DNA from: Cannabis sativa
Taxonomy: Eukaryota; Streptophyta; Magnoliopsida; Rosales; Cannabaceae
Length of the DNA: 64,000 nucleotides
Direction: 5' to 3'
Assembly (NCBI RefSeq): GCF_029168945.1
Contig: NC_083610.1
Coordinates: forward strand, 76,561,580 to 76,625,579
In this document: piece by piece, positions 53,193-64,000 of the stretch
Layout: the number at the start of each line of letters is the position of its first letter
Position numbering within the stretch: position 1 is the stretch's first letter
The notes under the pieces: model-generated
What the model was told of the DNA's origin: nothing
The model's database searches: none
Seen by the model: the letters and a program-made list of their open reading frames with translations, nothing else
Translations under genes and position numbers: made by a program

Positions 53193-54735
53193 TCATTTGT
53201 AAGACCGGGGAAGCGGCCGAGCCTTTCTTTGAGCGGCTTTTCCTTGAGGAGGCTTCTCGGGAATTTTGAAAGTGGTTCCAACGGCGGGCATCTCAATTGA
53301 TTCATTCTCAAGAATCAATTCCTCTTGATCAGATAAAATTTTATAGATTAAGTGAGGAAAAATGAGATTGAGCCTAGGTTTCTTACCCTTTCGAAGAGAG
53401 ACAATTTGCTCCCAAATCATGTCAGCCAAATCAATTTTAGCACCAATTGAAACTTTATACAAAAAGAAAGCAAGTTCATTTGAAACATTTACCGGATTGG
53501 AGCAAGGAAACCAATTGGATAGGGCAAACCTCATGAGAGCAGCATGTTGATAGGTGAGTTGAGACATATGCATGGTGTCGGAGAGTTCAATTTCATTATC
53601 ACCAGAGAGATAACCGAACACCTTTTGACGATCAAACTCCACATCAGTTGGCTCAATTCCCATAGGCAAATTGAGAGCCTCAGCAACATCCTTCACAGTG
53701 AAGGAATACCAGTGTCCTCTGACAAAAACTTTGCCAAACATGAAAGAGTCCTCATCGAGAAACTCATCAGTGATGTTAGCATAAAATTCCTTCACAATTC
53801 TATCCACATACCCATCAAAACCGATCAAGGTATCTACCCATTGTCTTTCTTTCAACATGTTATACACTCCAAAAGGCTTATGAGCAATAACATTAAAATT
53901 TTTCTCCACAGTAAAATTCCTATTCTCATAGAATTTCATATCTCTAGCATGATCATTATAACAAAAATAATGAGAGTGAGGCTTGAAGTTATCAAGAGAA
54001 ATACCAGAGGGCCTCTTTCTTTTCTGTGGAAGAACTGGATTAGAGACAATGGGCCTTTTTCCTTTGTCCTTCTTTGGAGCAGCAGGAGGCACTGGAGCAG
54101 ATTTTGTAGTGACAAGCTCAGTTTCTGGTTCTTCACTCTCGGATCCAGAATCATCAACAACAGGAAGATCTTTGGGCACAAATTCTTCACTTGAATCGGA
54201 CAAGCCCTCTGAATCATGATCCTCCTCACTTTCTTCTGGTTCAGAATCCGAGGAAGAGACCGAAGGGGGATTCTCCTTGAGATTTTTGGCCTTTGAAGAT
54301 GAAGAAACCACCTTTTTCCCTTTGGATGCAATTTTAGGTTTAACCACTTCAGGCTTAGAAGGAGTGGAAACCTTGGACCTTGTTCGAGAACTCACCGTGG
54401 GCAAAGTCACCAAAGCTTGGTCGACATTAGGAGCACCATTCGAAGAAGTGGACTTCGACAATGTGTGATCGGATGAATGGGATTCATCATGATCACCCAA
54501 CCCAGGTGTTGGAGAAGCAATAGGAGAGGCACCAACAAGAGGAGATGAGAATTTTGCCACTGATTTTCGAGCTTGGGTCTTCGATTTCTTGGCAGACTTC
54601 GTCGGAGCAGAAGACGAACCAGAAGCTCCGATTCTTTGGAGCGAGAGCAGGCGGCGCAGGCGGAGACACCGGTGAAGCAGACGCAGATCCACGAGTGAGC
54701 TTCTTGGATGGTTGGGCATTCTTAGTTTTGGCCAT
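53193..54735 (-). CDS. extra ORF of copia-2, downstream of pol
   Basis: A frame of over 500 codons with its likely start at 54735 (MAKTKNAQPSKKLTRG) and one shift near 54635. The N-terminal half is Ser/Pro/Lys-rich and acidic (EPEESEEDHDSEGLSDSSEE) and looks disordered. The C-terminal half is folded-looking: FVRGHWYSFTVKDVAEALNL, LTYQHAALMRFALSNWF and LAFFLYKVSIGAKIDLADMI. This part resembles the putative plant transposon protein domain seen in SIRE-like elements. No signal peptide or clear membrane helix is seen, so envelope function is not supported. Its role is unknown. Confidence 0.75.
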
Positions 54736-54761
54736 TTTTTCTTTGAAACCCTAGAACACAA

Positions 54762-56223
54762 ACCCTCTTACACTTTGAACAATGTTAGACCTTTGAGAGA
54801 AAAAATAAAAAGAGAAGAGAGAGTGGTGATCGTGGGATTATGGGAAGTTGAGAATATATAACTTTCAATTTTAAATGCCCAAAATAAAAAAAAAAACTGA
54901 AAAAGGAAGGTAACTTCCTTACCTTTGACCCACGTGTGGAAAGAAAAAAAAAGAAACCAAAGAAAGGTTTTTCAAATGTGGTCAATGTTTCCTTAAATGA
55001 AAAAAGGAAACCATATATTCCCACAAAATCCAAGAAATAAAAACCCCACCAAATCTGAAATAGCCACCAAAAAGGAAACCAAAAATAAAATTAATTATTT
55101 AAGTACAAGTTTCCTATAAACACCAAAAAGACCAAATCTCCACAAATAAAGGAAACATTCTAAATAAATACAATTAAAACATGTTTCCAAGAAATGAAAA
55201 AAAATAAAAGGAAAAATATTTACAAGGATTCGAAAATGAATTCGAAAAAAAAAAAATGTGCCCCTTTTTCTTTTATTTTTTCAGAAAATGCCCCCCAAAG
55301 AAAAAATTGCAAATAAGGAACAAGAGAACACACCAAGACACAAAAGCACTAATCACCACTTAAGAGCAAAAATTGTATCTAAGAACATAATGAAACATAA
55401 CAAAAAAATAACAAAATTTTTAACAAAGCTCACTTGACTACTCGATCACGAACCTTTTTTTTTTTGTTTTTTTTTAATTAAAAGACAGAAAAAATAAAAT
55501 AACCTTGATATTTTTGCAACTAGAATTCACAATGTCCATTTGTCTTTGTCCCTGATGAAAAAATCAAACTCATAAGAATAATCAGAAATTATTTTATCAA
55601 ACTAATGAAGTAATAGAATGAGGTCATACAGGTTCACAGGAAAAATTGACTCCATCACCAAGAATATTAAAGTACATCAAACAGTATGTAATAGCTTTAT
55701 AACACCATTTTCGAGAATAAACAAATTTTACCACAAACTGTGTCAAGCATTAGTGTGTGAAAGTGTAAGCTGGGAACATTGCCCAATTTGTCAAAAAGAC
55801 TTTTTCTGATAAATTGTACCCATAGGAGGCAATTTGTCACACTACCTCAATGGTAGCCCTTTTCAATGGTAGCGTATCTTCTACATAACTCCTAATTACA
55901 TAGTTCCAACTTACTCAGAGATGGCTTTCACACATTGAGATAGGTAGCTCTATTCATCCAATGGAGCTTGAACACACAGTTTTTTTTTTAACAACATCAT
56001 TCGAAAATGGTAGCTTACATAACACTGTTTGATGAACACAAATATTCACCGTGAGGAGTGGACAATTTCCTGGCAAACCTGTATGACATCATAATATTAC
56101 AACATTAGCAATAAAATAATGACTGAAATTCTTATAAGGTTGAAATTTTCTTCTAGGACAAAGACAAGACATTATGAACTCTAAGACAACTCAAATATCA
56201 AGGACTATGGAAAAATAAAAGCA
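54762..56223. other. non-coding internal region of copia-2
   Basis: AT-rich with poly(A)/poly(T) runs between RNase H and the extra ORF. No gene recognised. It may include a splice or promoter signal for the extra ORF, but none can be supported. Confidence 0.55.
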
Positions 56224-58031
56224 TTAAACAGTACAAACCCCTAAGGATTTCCTTAGAGAAATAAATCGGACCGAGTCAAGAGCTTTAGTAAAAATATCTG
56301 CAATTTGTTTGCTAGTTTCAACATATTCTAAGACAAGAATTTTATTTTCCACAAGCTCTCTAATAAAGTGATGACGAATGTCTATGTGCTTAGTGCGAGA
56401 GTGTTGAACAGGATTCTTAGAAATGTTTATAGCACTAGTGTTATCACAAAATATGGTTAAAGTTTTCAAATCAAACCCATAATCTGCCATCATTTGTTTC
56501 ATCCATAACAATTGGGTACAACAACTACCCGCAGCAATGTACTCAGCCTCTGCTGTGGACAGAGAGATTGAGTTTTGCTTCTTGCTATGCCAAGAAACCA
56601 AATTGTTTCCAAGATAGAAACATCCACCACTAGTACTTTTTCTATCATCAGCATTACCTGCCCAATCAGCATCACTAAAGCAAACAAGGTTAGAATTAGT
56701 GTCTTTTGAAAACCAAATCCCAAAATCAATAGTGCTATTTACATAGCGAATGATTCTTTTCACAGCAGAAAGATGAGATTCCATGGGATTAGCCTGATAA
56801 CGTGCACAAACACCAACACTATAGCAAATGTCAGGACGACTAGCAGTAAGATAAAGCAAACTTCCTATCATACTTCGATACAAAGTTTGATCTACCTTTA
56901 CTCCTTGATCATCTTTGCTTAATTTCAAAGTTGTGCTCATGGGAGTGTTGGTATGTTTGGCTTTCTCAAGGCCAAACTTTTTCACCAAATTCTTTGCATA
57001 CTTGCTTTGAGTGACAAAAGTTCCCTCATCTAATTGCTTCACTTGAAGACCGAGAAAATAAGTGAGTTCACCTACCATACTCATTTCGAACTCCTTTTGC
57101 ATTTGGGAAACAAAAACACACTTCAGAGTTAGAGGTAGAGCCAAACACAATATCATCAACATATATTTGAGCAACAATCACATCAGAATTAATGTTTTTA
57201 ATGAAAAGTGTTTTATCAACATTTCCTCTCTTGTAATCATGAGAAAGCAAGAATTCAGTTAGACGCTCATACCAAGCATGTGGTGCTTGTTTTAGACCAT
57301 ACAATGCTTTGTCTAACTTATAAACATGATCAGGAAAATGTGGATCCTCAAACCCTTTAGGTTGTTCCACATACACTTCTTCTTTTAACAGCCCATTCAA
57401 AAAAGCGGATTTGACATCCATTTGATACAATTTAATACCAAGAATGCAAGCTATGGAAAGAAGTAACTTTGATCGATTCCAGTCTAGCTACTGGAGCAAA
57501 TGTTTCATCAAAGTCAACACCCTCAACTTGAGTGTATCCCTGGGCAACCAACCTTGCCTTGTTTCGAATGATAGTGCCAAACTCATCACTCTTATTTTTG
57601 AAGATCCACTTGGTTCCAATGATGTTCACAAACGGTGGTCTTGGAATCATTTTCCAGACTTTGTTTCGAACAAGGCGATGAAGCTCATCCCGCATAGCTA
57701 AAAACCAATCTTCATCCATTAAAGCTTCTTTTACAGATTTAGGTTCTAAAGAAGAAATAAAACATAAAAATTGAATTATATTGGCATATTTTCTTCTTGT
57801 AACCATGCTCTCATCCAAGTTTCCAAGGATGAGATCTGAAGGATGATTCTTTTTAACCCTGGAGGATGGTTCCCTCTGTATTGGATCAGTGATTGAATTT
57901 AAAGGATACTCAGATTCTTTTGTTGTTGGATTTTCTGTAGCAACAGATTCCTGCACAGTAACCTCGACGACTGCTTCTGAAGCTTCGTCAGGTTCCTTTT
58001 CCTCGACGAGGTTTTTCAAGCAAATCTTCAA
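56224..58031 (-). pseudogene. copia-2 reverse transcriptase and RNase H
   Basis: RT begins in the frame 58031-57432 (EALMDEDWFLAMRDELHRL, GTKWIFKNK, RLVAQGYTQVEGVDF) and continues in 57430-57068 ([42 protein letters not shown], intact YVDD). RNase H is in 57177-56224: FSDADWAGNADDRKST, LSTAEAEYIAAGSC, CDNTSAINISKNP and RTKHIDIRHHFIRE. Small indels near 57440 and 57090 break the frame. Confidence 0.92.
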
Positions 58032-59434
58032 TCTGTTCTTCTGTGGAAAACTCAGAAAAATCTTTTAGATCATCAACAACAACATTAGCAGATTCCATAA
58101 TAGTTTGGGTTCTCATGTTATACACACGATATGCCCTACTATTTGTGGAATATCCTAAGAAAACACCTTCATCACTTTTAGAATCAAATTTACCAATGTA
58201 ATCACGATCTCGTAAAATATAACACTTACATCCGAACACATGAAAGTGACTTACATTTGGTTTCTTACCTTTCCAGATTTCATATGGTGTTTTGTGAGTA
58301 CCTGGACGCAAGAATACTCTGTTGATGGTATAGCAAGCAGTGTTAATGGCTTCGGCCCAAAGGCGCTTTGTGAGCTTCTTGCTATTCAACATTACTCTAG
58401 CCATTTCTGTTAGAGTACGATTCTTTCTTTCAACCACTCCATTTTGTGGAGGAGTTTTAGGAGCAGAAAATTCATGAGAAATACCGTTAGCTTTACAAAA
58501 TTCATCATATACGGTATTTTCAAATTCCTTACCATGATCACTCCTAATCCTAACAATTTTGCCAATGTTACAATCTTTTTCAACTCGTAATTTCAAACAC
58601 AGAGATTGGAAAGCTTCAAAAGTATCAAAATTTTCTCTCAAAAAATCCACCCATGAGAATCGAGAAAAATCATCAACACAAACAAAAATATACCTTTTAC
58701 CATTTAAGCTTTCTACCTGGATTGGACCCATTAAGTCCATGTGCAAGAGTTCGAGAACTCTAGAAGTATTCACATATGGGACACTCTTGTGAGAAATTTT
58801 CAGTTGCTTACCTAACTGGCATGGACCACATTTTCCCAATGACTCTTTACCTAATTTAGGTAATCCTCGAACAATCCCTGAAACAGATAATTTTTTCAGA
58901 TTTTTAAGGTGAATGTGCCCAAGTTTTTCATGCCATAGGTCAGTAACATTTTCAATGACAGAATGACAAGTGGCATGCGTAGTGAGAGTATAACAATTAT
59001 CACTAGATCGCAGCCCTTGTAACACAATTTCATCAAGAATATTATATACATAGCAATGATTGCTATCAAAGCTCACAAGTATAACCACGATCACAAATCT
59101 GACTAATGCTAAGTAGATTAGCTTTTAGTCCTTCAACCAACATGACATTCTTTAGTTTAGGAAGCCCTTCGAACTTGAGAGTTCCCATTCCTATGACTTT
59201 ACCAGTAAGACCGTTACCAAATGTAACTTCTCCACAGTGCATTGGTCTTATGTTCACAAGAAATTCTTTTTCACTTGTCATGTGTTTGGAACAACCACTA
59301 TCAAAATACCACATGTTAGAAGCAACAGTTTTAAAACAAGTAGAACCTACCAAGCATTTGTTTTTGACAACCCATTTTTGTTTTTGTAAAACATGTTTAT
59401 TTCCAATGTAATTAGATTTAAACATGTTATGCAT
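57988..59434 (-). pseudogene. copia-2 protease and integrase
   Basis: Protease: WYFDSGCSKHMT near 59300. Integrase: LWHEKLGHIHLKNLKKL and CGPCQLGKQ (HHCC), then LHMDLMGPI, CVDDFSRFSWV, IRSDHGKEFEN and NGVVERKNRTLTEMARVMLN (DDE intact). A single extra base within an acttg at about 59078 separates the two frames, and a ctcg at about 58010 ends the integrase frame ahead of RT. Confidence 0.9.
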
Positions 59435-59449
59435 GGTTATGCATTTAGG

Positions 59450-61091
59450 TCGAATGTGACCTTTTACTCCACAAAAATGGCAAATAGGAATGAAACGTCT
59501 TCCTTTCCCTTTGAAATTGTCAAACTTACCGTCTTGCTTCTTTTACGTAGCAACGAGTGCTTTCTTTGTCGAGACGAAAAACTGCGAGGTAGAAAAAGTT
59601 CTTCCGAAACAAAACTATTAGTGGTATTAGACACGGGTTGATTTGGAACATAACCCTTGACCCAGCATGATTGGTTTGGCCAGATTTTTGAATTTTTTCA
59701 AAGATGGTGGAACCTGGATTTAACATTTTAACATTCTTTTTAATGTTATCAATTTCCTTGGTTAAAGAAATAATTTTTGATTCTTTTAAAGACAATTCAG
59801 ATTCACAACATTTGAGTTTATCTTCCAACTCATTAATGTTGTTACACAAAATTTTATTATCTTTAACCAGGGAGCGATTTTCAGCACTAGTTTCCAACCA
59901 CTTACCAAACATTACCTTGTAGGATTCAATCATGGAATCCTCATCAATTTACGACTCATCCGATTCGGATACTGGATTCTTCCTTGTTGTCATTGATCGG
60001 GATATTGTTCAAGCAAATGCTTTTTCCTTTTTCCCCGCAAATTTCTTGACAAAACACTTGTTAGGACAACTTTTTCTTTTTCATCCTCACTACTCTCAGA
60101 ATCATCACTCCAAGTAACATTCAATCCCTTTTTATTTTTCTTTAAGGTATTAGCACATTCGGATTGAGTGTGACCAAAACCTTCACATTCTCTGCATTTA
60201 ATACCCTTTTTATTGTTAGATGGAAAAGGTTTAGAGGGAATGTTACCAGAAATGTTACCTTTTGGGTTCCTTGAAAAGAACTTTTTATTTCCACCAGATT
60301 TCATGAATTTTTGGAAATTTTTTGCCAATAGAACCATTTCATCATTATTTTCATCATCAGAAACAATATTTTCAGAAGCATTAAAGGCAATACCTTTGCT
60401 TTTCTCATTCGAGAGATTTTGCTTACTCTTTTTCTTGATTTGTTGATTCAACTCAAAGGTTCTTAAAGATCCCATGAGTTCCTCAACCTTCATTTTGCCA
60501 AAATCTTTTGCCTCTTCCATTGCAAGCAATTTTGTATCAAACTGTCGGGAAGAACTCGAACAATTTTTCGAACCAAGACGATTCATCTAGTTTTTCTCCC
60601 AAGGCAAAAAACTCATTAGAAATATCGAGATAATCTTTCATAGAAATCATTTAAAGTTTCGGTATACGACATTCTCAATTCATCAAATCTAGTTTGAAGC
60701 ATGGTAAATCGTGATCTCTTTACATCAGCGGTACCTTCAAATTGAATTTGAAGGATTTCCCATGCTTCTTTTGCAGATTCACAAGATGAGATTAATTTAA
60801 TAAAACCTTCACCAACACTATTAAAAATAGCATGTAAAGCCTTATTATTATAACCGAGACGAGTTTTTCATCTTCGGTGGTCCAACCGAGTTCGGATTTT
60901 ACCTGAGTATTACCTTTTTCATCATTTTCAGTAGGTTGAGACCAACCTGTAAGAATAGCTCTCCATGCTTTCTCATCTTGCGATTTGATGAAAGCTCTCA
61001 TCCTGACCTTCCAATAAGGATAATTCGACTCATTCAATAGAGGAGGTCTAGAGATGGAACTTCCTTCTGCAAACAAAGACATCTCACACAA
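59450..61091 (-). pseudogene. copia-2 gag
   Basis: Starts near 61079 as MSLFAEGSS, with LLNESNYPYWKVRMRAF typical of SIRE gag. Shifts occur near 60860, 60625 and 60580. The central part reads DTKLLAMEEAKDFGKMKVEEL and the first zinc knuckle CRECEGFGHTQSEC (near 60190). A coiled coil follows (NNINELEDKLKCCESELSL) and a second knuckle CHFCGVKGHIRPKC near 59480. Confidence 0.88.
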
Positions 61092-61141
61092 AACAAGTTA
61101 AACGGAATAACCTCAAGATCTCACTAAGAATTTAGTGACTT

Positions 61142-61153
61142 GCTCTGATACCA
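61142..61153 (-). other. primer-binding site of copia-2
   Basis: TGGTATCAGAGC on the minus strand, two bases inside the 5' LTR; complementary to initiator-Met tRNA. Confidence 0.92.
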
Positions 61154-61155
61154 AT

Positions 61156-62361
61156 TGAAATTCCGTATTTTAATATTCCCGAGTTTGATTATTTAATTAA
61201 ATGATTAATTAAATGCGGAATAATAAAGCGAGTGGAAAACGATTTTACGTAGTTACGAATGCAACTCGTAACTCCGGAGAAACCCGAGAAAAACAAACGA
61301 TTGCATAAAAGTAAAAACACACAAGATTTTTGTACGTGGTTTCAACAATCCTTTCAGATTGTTACTAGTCCACGGGGCCACGCCCAGAGATAAGATTCAT
61401 TAGATCGGTATCAAAAATACAAAGTAATTGACTTATGCATAAATAGACTCCCTCTTATTGTATGCCGCAAGCTTGATGTATTCCACCTACTAGCCGAATC
61501 TTGATAAAACTCCAAGTGCTCGAACTCCCTTCGATCACCTTGAAGAGTGCTTGAATCCTCCCGATTCAAGGCTTAAAGGCTATCTCCCGAAAGCCTATAC
61601 AACCATCTCCCGAAGGTTGTGTGCTTGTATCCTCCCGATGCAAGACTTCAAAAGCAATCTCCCGAAAGCTTGTAAATACCCTTCTCCCGAAGGTGCACTG
61701 ATGTTCTTCTTCGTTGTAGACTTGAATACATACTCAAGACAATACAAACAACACATAAACAGAGTAAGAGTAGAACAACTCTTCTCTACAAAACAAAGAC
61801 ACTCTTTTCTTATGATATGAAAGTGAATAAAAGAGTTAACATAACAAAGACACTCTTTCCTTAAGATATGAATATAATTCTAAGTGTGTGAAAGAGATAC
61901 AAAACCTAGCTACTATAAGATGTATTTATAATGAATATACATCTCATAGACAGCTTACATTCGGTCTGAACAAGACCTCAACCCACTAGAAACTTCCCTA
62001 AAATAATTCTTCAATCAGTCCAAGAATTTCCGTTTCTGTACATACAGAATCGTGGGCAGTAACTACAACTTTCCTTTTATAGAAAAGGAAAGTCTAGCTC
62101 CGGTTTTCTCTTCAAGAAACCTGATCTAAGAAAATGGGAAACTTAACACAAGATCAGATTACACAGCTGGTTAGATAAAAACGAAATGGGTAACCAAACT
62201 TACCATTTTTACCTTTTTTTCAAAAATAGGAAAGCTAGACAACTTTCCTTTCAAGTTTGATTTACACAAATATGGAAACCATATCAATATATGCCAGCCG
62301 AAATATACATTAAATAATAAAATATTTTTGTCAATTAAATATGCCAAAAATGGAATTAACA
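61156..62361 (-). repeat. 5' LTR of copia-2
   Basis: 1,206 bp, nearly identical to the 3' copy except for its inner 130 bp. The TATA-like sequence is at 61921-61930. Confidence 0.94.
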
Positions 62362-63017
62362 ATATGCTTAATATTGAAGTGGAAGAGGAAATAGAAAATG
62401 ATAAAGAGGAAATGGGGAATGATAAAAATAAGAAGCCTAAGAAGAAGTCAGATATTTGGCAGTTTTTTACTAGAATTGTGGGTGGTAATCTTGAGGATCC
62501 TAGGGCAGCATGTAATTTTTATGGGAAGGATTATGCTGCTCACCCTAAAAATTGCGGAACTAGTACTTTATGGAATCACTTGAATCGGTGTCCAAAGAAT
62601 CCTAATAGGGTGAATAAACAAAAGACCTTGTGTTTCGAACCTAAGAAAGAGGGAGAGGGTGGTGTTACTGCGAACTTGATTGCAGTGCAATTTGATAAAC
62701 AAAAGTGTAGGCAGTCTATTGCAAAATACATTTTGTTGGAGGAGTTGCCTTTTAGGCATGTGGAGAGTGAAGGGTTTAGGCAATTGATTCGTCAGTTAGA
62801 ACCGAGACTTGAAACTATATCCCGTATGACAATTGCTAGAGACATTTATCAACTGTACTTGGATGAAAAAGAAGTAATTAGAGGTGTTTTGAAAAAAGTA
62901 AGGATTTCTCTTACTACTGACACATGGACTTCTATCCAAAATATAAACTATATGTGTTTTGATTTTATTTTTTCTAGTATACTTCTATTTAGTTATAAAC
63001 TTTCAATTAGAATATAA
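62362..63017 (+). pseudogene. hAT transposase, part after the copia-2 insertion (truncated)
   Basis: Continues the frame of 51383-51433: LNIEVEEEIENDKEEMGND, a lysine stretch, then a BED-type finger IWQFFTRIV, GTSTLWNHLNRC. The first metal pair reads CNFYGK, so the second Cys is Tyr and the finger is probably broken. Then LPFRHVESEGFRQLIRQLEP, TIARDIYQLYLDEK and ISLTTDTWTSIQNINYMC follow, standard blocks of RICESLEEPER-like hAT proteins. The match ends near 62957 at a possible donor (tatat|gtgttttg); nothing downstream in the window continues it. Confidence 0.82.
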
Positions 63018-63186
63018 TTTTATTGGTCCAAGTATATTCTTAAATAAGTGTTCTACTATATTGATTGATTATTTTTGCTTCAAATCTAAATTGACACAAA
63101 ATTAAAGCAAATTAAACATTTTTATCTAAAATAATTTTACAATTAAAATTATGAAAATATTTTAATAAAATTAATTTATATATACA
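63018..63186. other. AT-rich spacer
   Basis: No feature recognised; possibly intron of the hAT gene. Confidence 0.45.
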
Positions 63187-63201
63187 ATTATAGCTTTTAA
63201 A

Positions 63202-63365
63202 TCAATAAGTAGTGGTATTATTTAGTGGCTAGAGAATCCCAATTGTATTCAGAACATGTTGATAGCGGATGTTATCCTTGAATAAATCTGCATTCTTATA
63301 TTTGTTGAGTGCTTATTGTTTTTAGTGTTTGGTGACTGAGATTTTCTCCTAAAAAAAAAGAAAAA
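63202..63365 (+). mobile_element. 164-bp retroposed sequence with poly(A) and 15-bp TSD
   Basis: A poly(A)-rich tail (aaaaaaaaagaaaaa, ending at 63365) closes a 164-bp insert flanked on both sides by attatagcttttaaa (63187-63201 and 63366-63380), a perfect 15-bp duplication. This is the signature of target-primed retroposition: a SINE or the 3' end of a LINE. It was not matched to either LINE in the window. Confidence 0.85.
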
Positions 63366-63380
63366 ATTATAGCTTTTAAA

Positions 63381-64000
63381 GTAAATAAATTTGAGCATTA
63401 ATCAAGTACTTTTTATAATTTTTTTGTAGTTCAAATAAAACTCATACGAAAAATTTATAGTACACTCTTTAAAGGGGGTTTTAGTAGATTGACACGTGTT
63501 TACACGTTGAAGAGAATTTTTTAATTTATTTATTTTTTTTGTTGTAATAGTGTATGTTATAATTATTTAGGATGTAAATTTTTAAAAAAAATTCTCAATA
63601 GTTTACGTTCTTAAAAATAAAGTACAAATAATTTACCACTCCTATAAGAAACACAATAAATATTTAAATTTTATTTTTGATAATGTGAATTATTTAATTT
63701 TTATGAACAAATCAATATATATATATATGGGTGTGTTTTTAATGGGTATTACCCATGAATGGGTATTTAATTAAGGACCATTAGATTTAATCAAATGGAT
63801 GATATTTAAGGTTATTAATAATTTTTTTAAAATTAATATGTTTTGTTTTGACCTGTGACCTGATGACATGGCGGTCATCTTATTTTTCAAACCCATTTTT
63901 TTTCCTTTCTCATTCTCAAGTGAATATATTATAATTAAAAAAATCAAATCCCTAATACTCACAAATCCACTAAAGCGTAATGGAGGAAGAACAGAGAAGT
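63381..64000. other. AT-rich end of the window
   Basis: No gene recognised. Contains an (at)n run near 63714-63728 and gggtattacccatgaatgg near 63755. Confidence 0.5.

Larger units (their letters stand above)
51434..62361 (-). mobile_element. SIRE/Maximus-like Copia retrotransposon, 10.9 kb (copia-2)
   Basis: LTRs of 1.2 kb at 51434-52640 and 61156-62361 and flanks atatg on both sides (51429-51433 and 62362-62366) define the element exactly. The minus strand gives gag, protease, integrase, RT, RNase H and then an extra ORF before the 3' LTR. Large size, long LTRs and an extra ORF after pol fit the SIRE/Maximus lineage. Over about 1,070 bp the LTRs differ at only 6-7 sites, but the outermost 130 bp differ heavily (see findings). 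Confidence 0.95.

Noticed and set aside
53544..54194. 216-codon plus-strand frame
   Set aside because: It is antisense to the extra ORF of copia-2, has no recognisable motif, and is explained by the low-complexity sequence of that ORF.

Overview
This is nuclear DNA of a flowering plant, most likely a eudicot. It is AT-rich and holds one host gene with plant-type introns, buried in nested plant transposable elements: Ty3/Gypsy Tat, Ty1/Copia, L1-type LINEs, hAT, CACTA, Mutator-like MITEs and a Cassandra TRIM. No species-specific marker was recognised. There are no bacterial operons, CRISPR arrays or tRNA genes. No previously undescribed system was found; the interest lies in the architecture.

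Left part (1-21.4 kb): a decayed Tat-lineage Gypsy element on the minus strand (1-6908, 3' LTR outside the window) with tandem repeats in its 3' UTR; an LTR remnant (7282-7708); an inverted-repeat MITE; a hAT-type MITE (8936-9558); a Gypsy gag remnant; a non-autonomous CACTA element (10732-12561, TSD tat); a young complete Copia element (12594-18874, TSD ttcct); and an old Copia gag/LTR remnant with a second CACTA-like element inside its LTR.

Middle (21.45-48.44 kb): one gene for a sugar/H+ symporter of the STP (monosaccharide transporter) family, closest by eye to STP5. It lies on the minus strand in four exons that join in phase to 522 codons. Two introns are enormous, 14.4 kb and 10.9 kb. 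Intron 2 holds a hAT MITE, a 5'-truncated LINE, a decayed Copia element with a 1.7 kb LTR, and a CACTA remnant that itself carries a 2.1 kb solo LTR and a Mutator-like MITE. Intron 1 holds an antisense L1-type LINE into which a Cassandra TRIM (5S-rRNA-like LTRs, TSD caggg) and a 4.4 kb hAT element (TSD aataaagt) were inserted.

Right part (48.4-64 kb): the presumed STP promoter, then a second hAT-type transposase gene whose first coding exon is split by a 10.9 kb SIRE/Maximus-like Copia element (51434-62361, TSD atatg). That element has an extra ORF between pol and the 3' LTR and several polypurine tracts. Its 5' LTR and gag/pol differ from expectation mainly at CAG/CTG trinucleotides, which suggests a sequencing or polishing artefact. 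A 164-bp retroposed piece with a perfect 15-bp TSD lies near the right edge.

Most element boundaries were set by terminal motifs plus target-site duplications read directly from the sequence. Protein family calls rest on motif recognition without database searches.
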